This document shows positions 17,996-26,319 of a stretch of 64,000 bases of DNA, piece by piece. The translations under genes and the position numbers were made by a program. The notes under the pieces are model-generated. The model saw nothing but the letters and a program-made list of their open reading frames with translations, ran no database searches and was not told the origin of the DNA. The stretch spans positions 2,843,001 to 2,907,000 of the forward strand of contig CP073344.1 of the NCBI GenBank assembly GCA_024397875.1, written 5' to 3'. How positions within the stretch are numbered: the stretch's first letter is position 1; each line of letters starts with the position of its first letter. Source of the stretch: Amphritea atlantica. GTDB lineage: Bacteria > Pseudomonadota > Gammaproteobacteria > Pseudomonadales > Balneatricaceae.

Positions 17996-19033
17996 TTGAA
18001 GAAAACTACAGCAAAGAGATCATCAGTCCAATATATTGGAATAGCCAACAGAACAGGTCAGTGCAGGAGGATCCTTGACTCCCTCTTATGTCTGTCGGTC
18101 AGTCTGATATTTTTATCCCTGCCTGCTGCAGCTCAGTCAGATAAGACACATACTCAAAGCGCAGCCATCACCACTGCCACTAAACGACTACTCAGCCTGG
18201 ATCAGAGCAAGATCGAACTGGCTTCAGTCAGTGCCGCGGTTGTCGATAGCAAGACCGGTGCCCCACTGTATACAAAATATGCCGATATGGTTATGCCGAT
18301 CGCATCAATAACCAAGTTGATGACCGCTATGGTGACTCTGGATGCGGGGCTGCCCTTGTCTGAAAAGATACGCTTCACTGAGGCCCAGAAACGCGCCAAT
18401 CATAATTACTATACCCGTATCCGGATCGGCTCTGAACTTCCCCGTAAAGATGTTATCCGCATCGCCCTGATGTCCTCTGCAAATATGGCTGCCTCAGCAT
18501 TGGCACACACCTACCCCGGCGGGGTCAAAGCGTTCGTTAAAGCGATGAATCGAAAAGCCCGACAGCTGGGCATGACTGATACCCACTTTGTCGATGCGAC
18601 CGGACTTTCAGAAGCGAATGTATCAACCGCCGCCGATCTTGCCATTATGGTACGTGCCGCCGCCACCTATCCGAAGATATCCGAATACAGTAAAACCAGA
18701 AGCTACACTGCCCGCTTTGGCAGTCCACGCTATACACTTCGTTACGGCAATACCAATGTACTGGTCCACCGGAAAAGCTGGCAGATCGGGTTAACAAAAA
18801 CCGGCTATCTGAATGAAGCCGGTCGCTGTCTGGTAATGATGACCCGCATTGATGGCCGGGAAACAGTGATGGTGATGCTGAATTCATACGGAAAACGCAC
18901 CCCCGTTGGCGATGCCGGGCGAATTAAACGCTGGCTTACCACGGGAAAAAGCGGAAAAATCAGTAGTTCTGCCAGGCATTATCAGCGTCAGGTGCTGCAA
19001 CAGCTTATGCCTGAACAGCTGGCATTGCATTAG
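17996..19033 (+). CDS. pbpG: D-alanyl-D-alanine endopeptidase (PBP7-like)
   Basis: A 345-residue low-molecular-weight penicillin-binding protein of the S11 family. The three active-site motifs are present: SITK (Ser/Lys, near residue 104), SSAN (SxN, near 161) and KTG (near 264, in LTKTGYLNEAG). A long basic N-terminus precedes a signal-like helix (LLCLSVSLIFLSLPAAAQ), so the enzyme acts in the periplasm, cleaving peptidoglycan D-Ala-DAP cross-links. The only usable start is a TTG at 17996 with a weak ribosome site; no ATG occurs before the catalytic region. The true N-terminus is therefore less certain than the function. Confidence 0.85.
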   Translation: MKKTTAKRSSVQYIGIANRTGQCRRILDSLLCLSVSLIFLSLPAAAQSDKTHTQSAAITTATKRLLSLDQSKIELASVSAAVVDSKTGAPLYTKYADMVMPIASITKLMTAMVTLDAGLPLSEKIRFTEAQKRANHNYYTRIRIGSELPRKDVIRIALMSSANMAASALAHTYPGGVKAFVKAMNRKARQLGMTDTHFVDATGLSEANVSTAADLAIMVRAAATYPKISEYSKTRSYTARFGSPRYTLRYGNTNVLVHRKSWQIGLTKTGYLNEAGRCLVMMTRIDGRETVMVMLNSYGKRTPVGDAGRIKRWLTTGKSGKISSSARHYQRQVLQQLMPEQLALH

Positions 19034-19120
19034 TCTTTGAGCGGGTGAACCGCGCAGATGGTCAGGCTCCTTTAGTATTGGGCAACAGCATACGAAACGA
19101 GCGGATCAGAGGCTGAATAC

Positions 19121-20119
19121 GTGATCGAAAATCAACTTGAAAGCTTACACCATGATGATTTCGAACAGCTGGCGACCGATATCAAACAGTCGCTGGAAGC
19201 GCATCGCTACTGGATGCAAACGATCACCACGGCACTGGTTACCCGGCAGCCAATAGTAGAAAGCCAGTTTATTGCCGTGGATGCCCATCTCCACTGTTGC
19301 TTTGGCCGCTGGCTGACGAAAATCTTAGCGGATGAGCTGTTTCAACAGGGCTCTTTTCTGAAAATAGAGCAGTATCACAAGCAGTTGCATGACTCCGCCC
19401 GTACCGTTATCAATCAGCTGAACCAGCATCGTGAAATCAATATTGATGATTTTGAACGCTTTATGCGGCAGCAGAAAGAGTTCTTCGATATGGTGATGAT
19501 GCTGTTTGAATTTTCGGTATTCAATAAACAGCAGTTTGATCCGACGACACGACTGATGAACCGTCGTTCCGTAGACTCGGTGCTGGCCAATGAATTCAGC
19601 CGGATGCAACGGGCCGATGATTACCACTGCTGTATTGCCATGGCCGATATCGATCACTTTAAAGAGGTGAATGATCTCTGGGGGCATGACGTAGGCGACC
19701 TGCTCCTGAGTCACACGGCAAAAATATTTAACGATGCCATTCGACGCCACGACACCGTTTCACGTTATGGCGGTGAAGAGTTTCTGTTTATCTTCCCGGA
19801 TATGCAATTACAGCAGGCAGGCTCTGTCGTCGACCGCATCCGTACAAAACTAGCGGAATCCCCGCTCAGCCATCATGGCAACCGCCTCGGTGTAACAGCC
19901 TCTTTCGGTGTCACTCAGCTGTGTCGTCACTGCGATATCAAAGGCTCTGTCAAACGCGCAGATATCGCCATGTACGCAGCCAAGGAAAGTGGCAGAAACT
20001 GCACGGTAACCATCGATAGTCAGTCAGTGAACGGGCAGACATCATATGAACATCTCAATAATGAGATCACCGAACTGATGCGCCAACACTGTCATTTGGT
20101 GGCTCCGGAGAGGAACTGA
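19121..20119 (+). CDS. Diguanylate cyclase with N-terminal CZB zinc-sensing domain
   Basis: A 332-residue protein with a GTG start. The first ~130 residues are a CZB helical bundle of the DgcZ/YdeH type: the candidate zinc ligands are His28, Cys59 or Cys60, and His86/His90 (QYHKQLH). The GGDEF domain follows with YGGEEF at 216-221 and an inhibitory RxxD site at 208-211, five residues before. It should make c-di-GMP from GTP, with zinc holding it inactive as shown for E. coli DgcZ. It is a single gene between pbpG and a convergent racemase gene. Confidence 0.9.
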   Translation: MIENQLESLHHDDFEQLATDIKQSLEAHRYWMQTITTALVTRQPIVESQFIAVDAHLHCCFGRWLTKILADELFQQGSFLKIEQYHKQLHDSARTVINQLNQHREINIDDFERFMRQQKEFFDMVMMLFEFSVFNKQQFDPTTRLMNRRSVDSVLANEFSRMQRADDYHCCIAMADIDHFKEVNDLWGHDVGDLLLSHTAKIFNDAIRRHDTVSRYGGEEFLFIFPDMQLQQAGSVVDRIRTKLAESPLSHHGNRLGVTASFGVTQLCRHCDIKGSVKRADIAMYAAKESGRNCTVTIDSQSVNGQTSYEHLNNEITELMRQHCHLVAPERN

Positions 20120-20146
20120 GTTTCCCCCGTTATGCCATACAACAGA

Positions 20147-20839
20147 TCAGCTCAGTGCTGTTTTTACTGCTGCCGCCGCATGGATTGAGGTCGTATCATA
20201 CAAAGGCACTGAAGTATCCGACTGACTCACCAGCAAAGCGATCTCAGTGCATCCCAGAATCACCGCCTCAGCCCCCTGGGCTGACAGCTCATCAATAATC
20301 TGCAGATACTGCTCTCTGGAGTTGTCACTGATGATCCCCTGACAGAGTTCGTCATAAATAATACGATGTACAACACTCTGAGCACTTCCATCCGGCACCA
20401 TCACCTGAATACCATGATGATCCTTCAGGCGCCCCTTATAGAAATCCTGCTCCATGGTAAAGCGTGTCCCCAGCAAGCCGACGGTTTCGATGCTATCGAT
20501 CTTCAGTTGTTCTGCAGTCGCATCCGCGATATGCAGTAGCGGAATCGATACCGCCGCTTCAATCTGCTCCGCAACCTTATGCATCGTATTGGTACCGATA
20601 AGAAAAAAACCGGCCCCCGCCGCTTCCACAGCCTGTGCAGCTTGAGCGAGAATAGCGCCGGCCTGCTGCCAGTCCCCCTGACTCTGCAGTGCTTCAATCT
20701 CCGCAAAGTCGACACTGAACAGAGCAATTTTAGCGGAGTGCAGCCCACCCAGCTGATCTTTGATACCTGTATTAATTGCCTGGTAATAACTGATAGTTGA
20801 TTCCCAGCTCATCCCGCCTAACAAGCCAATCGTTTTCAT
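20147..20839 (-). CDS. ygeA: YgeA-type aspartate/glutamate racemase
   Basis: A 230-residue Asp/Glu racemase family protein opening with KTIGLLGGMSWESTISYY, the YgeA signature. The usual first catalytic Cys (CNTxH) is Thr83 here (TNTMH), while the second, Cys197 in LGCTEI, is kept. The same Thr83/Cys197 pair is described for the E. coli L-Asp/L-Glu-specific racemase, so this is a normal YgeA and not a dead enzyme. PLP is not used. It could supply D-amino acids for the wall or signalling; no operon partner is seen. Confidence 0.88.
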   Translation of the reverse strand: MKTIGLLGGMSWESTISYYQAINTGIKDQLGGLHSAKIALFSVDFAEIEALQSQGDWQQAGAILAQAAQAVEAAGAGFFLIGTNTMHKVAEQIEAAVSIPLLHIADATAEQLKIDSIETVGLLGTRFTMEQDFYKGRLKDHHGIQVMVPDGSAQSVVHRIIYDELCQGIISDNSREQYLQIIDELSAQGAEAVILGCTEIALLVSQSDTSVPLYDTTSIHAAAAVKTALS

Positions 20840-21001
20840 GCGCTATCTCCCTTTGTGTTTATTGAGCATATAAGGCTGTAAGCGATTAACCAGATACAGT
20901 TTTAGTAGGACAGAGCAGTACAGATTGTCGATATATTGATCTACCCTTAATGGGTATGCGTAACAGCTCTCAAGTACCATCAACCTGAGCAGGTGATTAT
21001 C

Positions 21002-21607
21002 ATGACGATAAAGTCGATGTCTGAAATTTTCTATCACCCCGGCCTGGCAATGCAGCACCTTCGGGATGAAAAACTGAAAGGCACCACCGAGGTGCTGTTT
21101 CTTCTGGCCGTGCTGGCGCTGATTCCCCCGGTGTCACTGTTTATCGGGACGACTCAGGTTGGCTGGAGCCTTACGCCTGGCGGCGATGCCGTAAAGCTGA
21201 GTGTAATCAGCGCCCTTAACTCATCCATAGCGTTCTATCTGGCTATCTGTTTCGCACTGGGCACTATGGGATTCAGCATTCACTGGATGGAAAAAACCTA
21301 TGGCGGACATGCATCGCTGGAGCGCTGTATGAATCTGACCCTGTATACCGCCACGCCCCTGTTACTTTCAGGGTTTGCCGGTTTATATCCGATGCTGTGG
21401 TTCTGTGTCGCCATCGGAATGGTGGCACTGATCTACAGTACATACCTTTTGTTTACCGGTGTGCCGATCATCATGAAGATACCTGAAGAAAGAGGATTTC
21501 TGTTCTGTATTTCCATTCTCACGGTTGGCGTGGTGATACTGGTTGCACTCCGCTCGGCAACCGTGTTTCTCTGGAGTACCATGACGCCGCTGATCTACCT
21601 GCCCTGA
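21002..21607 (+). CDS. YIP1-family inner-membrane protein
   Basis: A 201-residue membrane protein with five to six hydrophobic helices and the EIFYHPGLAMQHL entry typical of bacterial YIP1 (DUF1282-like) proteins. The ATG at 21002 follows GCAGGTGA; a GTG nine bases earlier is less likely. Function is unknown in bacteria. It converges on mtnK with a shared terminator. Confidence 0.75.
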   Translation: MTIKSMSEIFYHPGLAMQHLRDEKLKGTTEVLFLLAVLALIPPVSLFIGTTQVGWSLTPGGDAVKLSVISALNSSIAFYLAICFALGTMGFSIHWMEKTYGGHASLERCMNLTLYTATPLLLSGFAGLYPMLWFCVAIGMVALIYSTYLLFTGVPIIMKIPEERGFLFCISILTVGVVILVALRSATVFLWSTMTPLIYLP

Positions 21608-21628
21608 TGTGGTCACTGTTTAAAGCAT

Positions 21629-21660
21629 AAAAGCCTGTCTGAGCGTCAGAACAGGCTTTT
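21629..21660. terminator. Bidirectional terminator between YIP1 gene and mtnK
   Basis: AAAAGCCTGT (21629-21638) and ACAGGCTTTT (21651-21660) form an exact 10-bp stem with a 12-nt loop, flanked by A and T tracts. Confidence 0.85.
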
Positions 21661-21684
21661 GCTTTTAGTATAACGGGCAAACGC

Positions 21685-22890
21685 TCAACGACAGTGTAAC
21701 TGTTGCCGTAACATATCGATGACCTGATCGATGCTATTAATAGTGGCACGATGTTTAATCAATACCTGCCCCAGTTTCAGAGCCAGCCTTTCAGAGTCCG
21801 CCCGACGCTCAGCATCCTCAATCGATTCCAGATCCATAACATGGGCCAGACCAATGGTACGGCGGATAATCTCAGTGCCGGCATACCCCAGGCTGTCTTG
21901 CAGCAACTCACACAGATACCAGTCTGCATATTCTTCCAGCTGCAGACTTGGATCACGGGTTTCCGTCTGCATATGCTGCCGGAAACCCTGTTCAAAGGTA
22001 TTCCAGAGGGTACAAATTCCCGCAAGCAACCACTGCTGATAATCGCTACGCTCAGCATGATCACCCGCCTGATTCGCCTGTCCGGCAACATTCAACAGAT
22101 AATTACCGATAATCGAGCCGATATCGAAGCCTGCCGGACCCACATAGGCGAACTCCGGATCGATAATTTTAGTGCCGCTTTCATTGGCAAAAACGGATCC
22201 GGAATGAAGATCACCGTGCAACAGCGCCTCAGCCTGGTTGAGGAACTTCGCCTTAAGACGCGCCACTTCCAGTTTTAACGCGGTATCCTGCCACAGCTGT
22301 TCCGCATCGGCACGGATAAGCTCATTGATGCTGTTGCGCTCATGATCACAATAGGGATCCCAGAAAAACAGCTCTTCGGAAATTTTACACAGATCCGGAT
22401 TGATAAACCCCTTAACCAGGGACTTCTTCTCATACGTATCGAGATAAAGATCCGACGTATAAAACAGGGTATCCGCAAGAAACCGGCCCAGATGCTCAGC
22501 CAGTAACGGCAACTTCTGACGCTGTACCATTACAACCCGCAGATTAGCGAATGCACCGATATCTTCCATCACAATGGCGCACTGTTCAGCATCATAGCTA
22601 TACACACGGGGAACCAGATCAGGACAGTATTTCGCCTCCAGTTGCAGCGCCTCAGCCTCGATCCGCACCCGGTCCTGAGACAGCGGCCAGCCCTCACCAA
22701 TAATCCGCACATAAGGCAGTGCCTGCTTGATAATCAGACTGGCCGAGGCACCGCTAACCCGGTACACAAAGTTAATATTGCCATCACCGATCTCCTCTAC
22801 TTTCAAAGCCTCATCGGCAGTAAACAGATCGCTGTGCTGACGGGCAAATGCGATGACATCAGCATCCGAGGAAAATTTTCTAAAGCTCAT
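21685..22890 (-). CDS. mtnK: 5-Methylthioribose kinase
   Basis: A 401-residue kinase with the aminoglycoside-phosphotransferase fold. VEEIGDGNINFVYRV is the nucleotide loop, ALLHGDLHSGSVF the catalytic loop (HGDLH near residue 230) and IIDPEFAYVGPAGFDIG the metal-binding segment, all typical of MtnK. It phosphorylates 5-methylthioribose to the 1-phosphate used by MtnA. It is divergent from mtnA across 180 bp, so both probably share control. Kinase-based salvage implies a separate MTA nucleosidase (Pfs), which is not in this window. Confidence 0.93.
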   Translation of the reverse strand: MSFRKFSSDADVIAFARQHSDLFTADEALKVEEIGDGNINFVYRVSGASASLIIKQALPYVRIIGEGWPLSQDRVRIEAEALQLEAKYCPDLVPRVYSYDAEQCAIVMEDIGAFANLRVVMVQRQKLPLLAEHLGRFLADTLFYTSDLYLDTYEKKSLVKGFINPDLCKISEELFFWDPYCDHERNSINELIRADAEQLWQDTALKLEVARLKAKFLNQAEALLHGDLHSGSVFANESGTKIIDPEFAYVGPAGFDIGSIIGNYLLNVAGQANQAGDHAERSDYQQWLLAGICTLWNTFEQGFRQHMQTETRDPSLQLEEYADWYLCELLQDSLGYAGTEIIRRTIGLAHVMDLESIEDAERRADSERLALKLGQVLIKHRATINSIDQVIDMLRQQLHCR

Positions 22891-23070
22891 TGTTATTGTC
22901 TGTTCCCAAAGGAGTAAAGAGTGCCATCAAAAAGAGCACTGCAGCGTGTCCATTTTTTCTGACAGGTTTTACTGCATTGTGGCAAATCAGTCCCGCTCTG
23001 CCTACCCCTTTTCTGGCCGGGTAGTTCCTGATAACTTAGGCGACCTGAAAACCTTCCTGATGGAGCCTCC

Positions 23071-24090
23071 ATGAAAGACCTGTTCGCGACCAGTATTAAG
23101 TATCAACAAGGGGCTCTTTACGTGCTGGACCAGCATCAGTTGCCTCACCAGGAGCAGTGGCTGCCCTGCGACAGCAGCGATGCGATGATTGCCATGATTA
23201 AAAAGCTACAGATTCGCGGCGCTCCTCTGATCGGCATTGGTGCCAGCCTGCTGCTGGCGCATCTGGCGGAACAGGGTCTGACGGCGGATGAATTGCGTAC
23301 TCAGGCTGAGCGGTTGCGGGCAGCGCGTCCCACTGCGGTAAACCTGATGAACTGCATCGATCGTATGCTGGCGACTCTGGAGAGCGTAGGCCCGCTGGCA
23401 CTCAGCCGCTGTGCCGAGCAACTGTTTGAAGAGGATGTGGAGCTGTGTAAGCGCATGGCGGCATTCGGTGCTGAACTGATCACAGATGGCGCAAACATTC
23501 TGACCCATTGCAACACCGGCAGTCTGGCAACAGCTGGCGCCGGTACCGCTATCGGGGTTATCGGCGCTGTCAAACAACAGGGTAAACAACTGCATGTCTG
23601 GGTGGATGAAACCCGCCCACTGCTTCAGGGGGGCCGCCTGACAGCCTGGGAAATGGCGCGCCTGAATATTCCACACACGCTGATCTGCGATAACATGGCT
23701 GCCACTCTGATGGCTCAGGGCAAAGTCGATGTGGTGCTGGTCGGTTCTGACCGAATCGCCGCAAACGGCGATTTCGCCAATAAAGTGGGCACCTACTCAC
23801 TGGCAGTGATCGCCCATCATCACAACGTACCTTTCTATGTGGTTGCTCCATACACCACGGTTGACCCTGAATGCCCTGATGGTAAAGCGATACCGATAGA
23901 GCAGCGCAGCCCGGCTGAGGTTCAGGGGGTGAGTGGCAGCTTTGGTGAGATTAACTGGGCACCGGATAATACCCCGGTCTATAACCCGGCATTTGATGTC
24001 ACCCCTGCAGAACTGGTCAGTGGCTGGATTCTGGATACCGGCGTTTACACCCCGGAACAGATAGCCGCCGGGGTGTTAAAGAATCTCTGA
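23071..24090 (+). CDS. mtnA: Methylthioribose-1-phosphate isomerase
   Basis: A 339-residue member of the eIF2B-like aldose-ketose isomerase family. [14 protein letters not shown] is near the N-terminus, [21 protein letters not shown] carries the catalytic Cys, and [20 protein letters not shown] carries the catalytic Asp. It converts methylthioribose-1-phosphate to methylthioribulose-1-phosphate, the MtnB substrate. It is divergent from mtnK and convergent with mtnDCB. Confidence 0.94.
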   Translation: MKDLFATSIKYQQGALYVLDQHQLPHQEQWLPCDSSDAMIAMIKKLQIRGAPLIGIGASLLLAHLAEQGLTADELRTQAERLRAARPTAVNLMNCIDRMLATLESVGPLALSRCAEQLFEEDVELCKRMAAFGAELITDGANILTHCNTGSLATAGAGTAIGVIGAVKQQGKQLHVWVDETRPLLQGGRLTAWEMARLNIPHTLICDNMAATLMAQGKVDVVLVGSDRIAANGDFANKVGTYSLAVIAHHHNVPFYVVAPYTTVDPECPDGKAIPIEQRSPAEVQGVSGSFGEINWAPDNTPVYNPAFDVTPAELVSGWILDTGVYTPEQIAAGVLKNL

Positions 24091-24115
24091 ATATGATTAC
24101 TGATATCTGCAGCTT

Positions 24116-24132
24116 AGCCCCGGGAAGGGGCT
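24116..24132. terminator. Weak hairpin between convergent mtnA and mtnD
   Basis: AGCCCC/GGGGCT with a GGGAA loop lies 25 bp past the mtnA stop. It is GC-rich but short and lacks a clear T-tract, so it is a possible terminator only. Confidence 0.4.
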
Positions 24133-24157
24133 TCTGTACGAGGTAGATGACTAAGGC

Positions 24158-24700
24158 TCACCCCTCAAACTTAGGAAACTGCTCCGCAATCGGGCTGCCG
24201 GTATAGCTGGCGACCCAGCCTTCCGGATTATTAAACAAACGGATTGCGGTAAAGTCAGGTTCCGGCCCCATATCAAACCAGTGAGTGGTGTTGGCTGGCA
24301 CAGAGATAAGATCATCTTTGCAGCAATGTACCTGATAAACTTTATCGGCGACATGCAGGTAGAACATCCCCTCACCACGGACAAAGAAACGCACTTCATC
24401 TTCACTGTGGGTATGCTCGCTGAGAAATTTCTGGCGCAGCTCATCCTTAGCCGGATTGTCGCTGGCCAGACTGATCGTATCAACCGTAATATAACCCTGC
24501 TCATCCTTCAGACGCTGAATTTCGGCCGCATAAGCCGTCAGAATCTCTTCAGCACTGCTATTGGCATCAATGGTCTGCGTTGCCGACCAGCGCTCAAACT
24601 GAACACCAATCGCGGCCAGCTGGGCGCTGATTTCAGCGCTGTCTCTGCTTGAGAAAACCGGCTGGACGTTGTCTTCAGGATATATTGTTAATTCACTCAC
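24158..24700 (-). CDS. mtnD: Acireductone dioxygenase
   Basis: A 180-residue cupin, the normal MtnD length. The metal motif HTHSEDEVRFFVRGEG supplies two His and a Glu, and a later His is in TTHWFDMG. With Fe2+ the enzyme makes 4-methylthio-2-oxobutyrate, with Ni2+ the off-pathway product. The GTG at 24700 (peptide SELTIYPED) is chosen because GAGGACA lies upstream; a longer in-frame start would overlap mtnC by nearly 60 bp. It is the last gene of the mtnB-mtnC-mtnD operon. Confidence 0.93.
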   Translation of the reverse strand: MSELTIYPEDNVQPVFSSRDSAEISAQLAAIGVQFERWSATQTIDANSSAEEILTAYAAEIQRLKDEQGYITVDTISLASDNPAKDELRQKFLSEHTHSEDEVRFFVRGEGMFYLHVADKVYQVHCCKDDLISVPANTTHWFDMGPEPDFTAIRLFNNPEGWVASYTGSPIAEQFPKFEG

Positions 24701-24714
24701 TGCTCTGTCCTCTG

Positions 24715-25404
24715 TTAAATACGCTCTGTCAGCCTGATCTGCTGAAAATTCTGTACCACCGGATGCGAACACTCCGAAGGGCGCTGCTCACGGGCCAGTA
24801 ATACCGTCGCCATGCCCGCTTCGCGTGCCGCATCCAGCTCCTCAGAGATGTCCGAAAGAAACAAGATCTCAGCCACCGGCAGGCCGATATCCGCTGCGAT
24901 ATTCCGGTAAGCGCTTGCCTCCCGTTTATGGCCGATATGGGTATCATAATAGCCGCTGAAAAGTGGCGTCAGATCACCAAAATCACTGTAGCCAAATAAC
25001 AGTTTCTGCGCCTTTACCGATCCCGATGAAAACACATACAGATCCAGCCCCTGCTGCTGCCACTTTTGCAGATACTCATAAGCATCGCGATACAGATGAC
25101 CGGTAAAATCCTGCTGTTCATAACCGGCAACCCAGATCAGCCCCTGCAGACTCTTCAGGGCTGTCACTTTCTTATCCTGCTCAATCCAGCCGAGAAATGC
25201 CGCAATCAGCGTTTCCAGATCTGCATCCGGCTGGCCCAGCTCAGTCCGGGCATCCTCCAGCACAGACAGCACCACTTCATCTTCCGAGTGGCTGCGTAAA
25301 TAACCGGGCAGATGATCATAGGCATAAGGAAACAGCACCTTATGCACAAAATTAATATCCGTAGTGGTGCCTTCAATATCGGTCAGAATCGCTTTAATCG
25401 TCAT
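24715..25404 (-). CDS. mtnC: Enolase-phosphatase E1
   Basis: A 229-residue HAD-family enzyme. AILTDIEGTTTDINFV is HAD motif I, with the aspartate nucleophile replaced into the DxEGT form typical of MtnC. VFSSGSVKAQKLLFGYS is motif II and ILFLSDISEELDAAREAGM is motif IV. It enolises and dephosphorylates 2,3-diketo-5-methylthiopentyl-1-phosphate to the acireductone used by MtnD, 15 bp downstream. Confidence 0.94.
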   Translation of the reverse strand: MTIKAILTDIEGTTTDINFVHKVLFPYAYDHLPGYLRSHSEDEVVLSVLEDARTELGQPDADLETLIAAFLGWIEQDKKVTALKSLQGLIWVAGYEQQDFTGHLYRDAYEYLQKWQQQGLDLYVFSSGSVKAQKLLFGYSDFGDLTPLFSGYYDTHIGHKREASAYRNIAADIGLPVAEILFLSDISEELDAAREAGMATVLLAREQRPSECSHPVVQNFQQIRLTERI

Positions 25405-25424
25405 GGGTCACTCTTCATACACGC

Positions 25425-26051
25425 TTATTTAACGCCCAAACGGCGCATCTCCAGCTCACAGGTAAACAGAAACTCCAGCCCCTCCAGATGACGTCGGGCC
25501 TCATTCACATCGCGCCCCCAGGCATACAGGCCATGGCCGCGAACCAGAAAGCCCCAGTTCAGGGGCATTTGCTGCCAGCGTGAAGCCAACTGTTCAGCCA
25601 GTGCCTGCATATCCTGAGTGTTTTCAAAGACTGCCAGGCGAATGTCAGGCTCATGACTGGTATTACCGTTCAGAGACTTCTGCATTTCATAACCGCTGAT
25701 TGTCAGCCAGTCACCCGGCTCCAGCCGGGACAACACGGTCGAGGCTACCGAGTGGGTATGCAGTACCGCACCAACTCCGGATTCAAGTTGATACAACCGG
25801 GTATGCAGCAGTGTTTCCGCAGAGGGTCTGAGCCGGCTTTCAACCGGGTTACCTTCCAGATCAACCGTTAGCAGGTCATCATCTGTTAACTGCCCCTTAT
25901 GGCGACCCGAAGCGGTTACCAGTGCGTGAGCATCAGACAGTCGTGCAGAAAAGTTTCCGCCGGTTGCCGGACACCAGCCCTGGGCATCGATCCAGCGGCC
26001 GGCATCGATTAGCGCTGATGAGAGAATGGCTGAAGGAATAGGTGCTCGCAT
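25425..26051 (-). CDS. mtnB: Methylthioribulose-1-phosphate dehydratase
   Basis: A 208-residue class-II aldolase/adducin fold protein. The zinc site includes HTHSVAST and HGLYAWG; CPATGGNFSAR and LVTASGRHKG bind substrate phosphate. It is the first gene of the leftward mtnBCD operon and is 20 bp from mtnC. It dehydrates methylthioribulose-1-phosphate. Confidence 0.93.
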   Translation of the reverse strand: MRAPIPSAILSSALIDAGRWIDAQGWCPATGGNFSARLSDAHALVTASGRHKGQLTDDDLLTVDLEGNPVESRLRPSAETLLHTRLYQLESGVGAVLHTHSVASTVLSRLEPGDWLTISGYEMQKSLNGNTSHEPDIRLAVFENTQDMQALAEQLASRWQQMPLNWGFLVRGHGLYAWGRDVNEARRHLEGLEFLFTCELEMRRLGVK

Positions 26052-26319
26052 GAATCAATATCCACTCATAAAATTGCAGCTAGTGTACTCGATTTTACAC
26101 CCCTGACGAAATCGGTTCGTCACCTCTGATTCAATCTTTCTCGGACCTGGAACGGTCATAAAAGAGCTCTTTCGGCTATCAAAATTGATGCTGCTGAAAT
26201 GCGAAAACAGTTGAAAGTGCCATAATGTATTGCAAAGCACTGCTTTACAGCGAAAATGATTCATCCGTGTTGTTATCAACACGTTTGGAACCGTACCCAA
26301 GAGGCCGATAAAAACATTG

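Noticed and set aside
20147..20839. Racemase considered inactive because the CNT cysteine is missing
   Set aside because: Thr83 with Cys197 is the known YgeA arrangement, so loss of activity is not implied.
22891..23070. SAM-type riboswitch between mtnK and mtnA
   Set aside because: I could not find the conserved four-way junction or kink-turn elements; only ordinary promoter DNA is seen.
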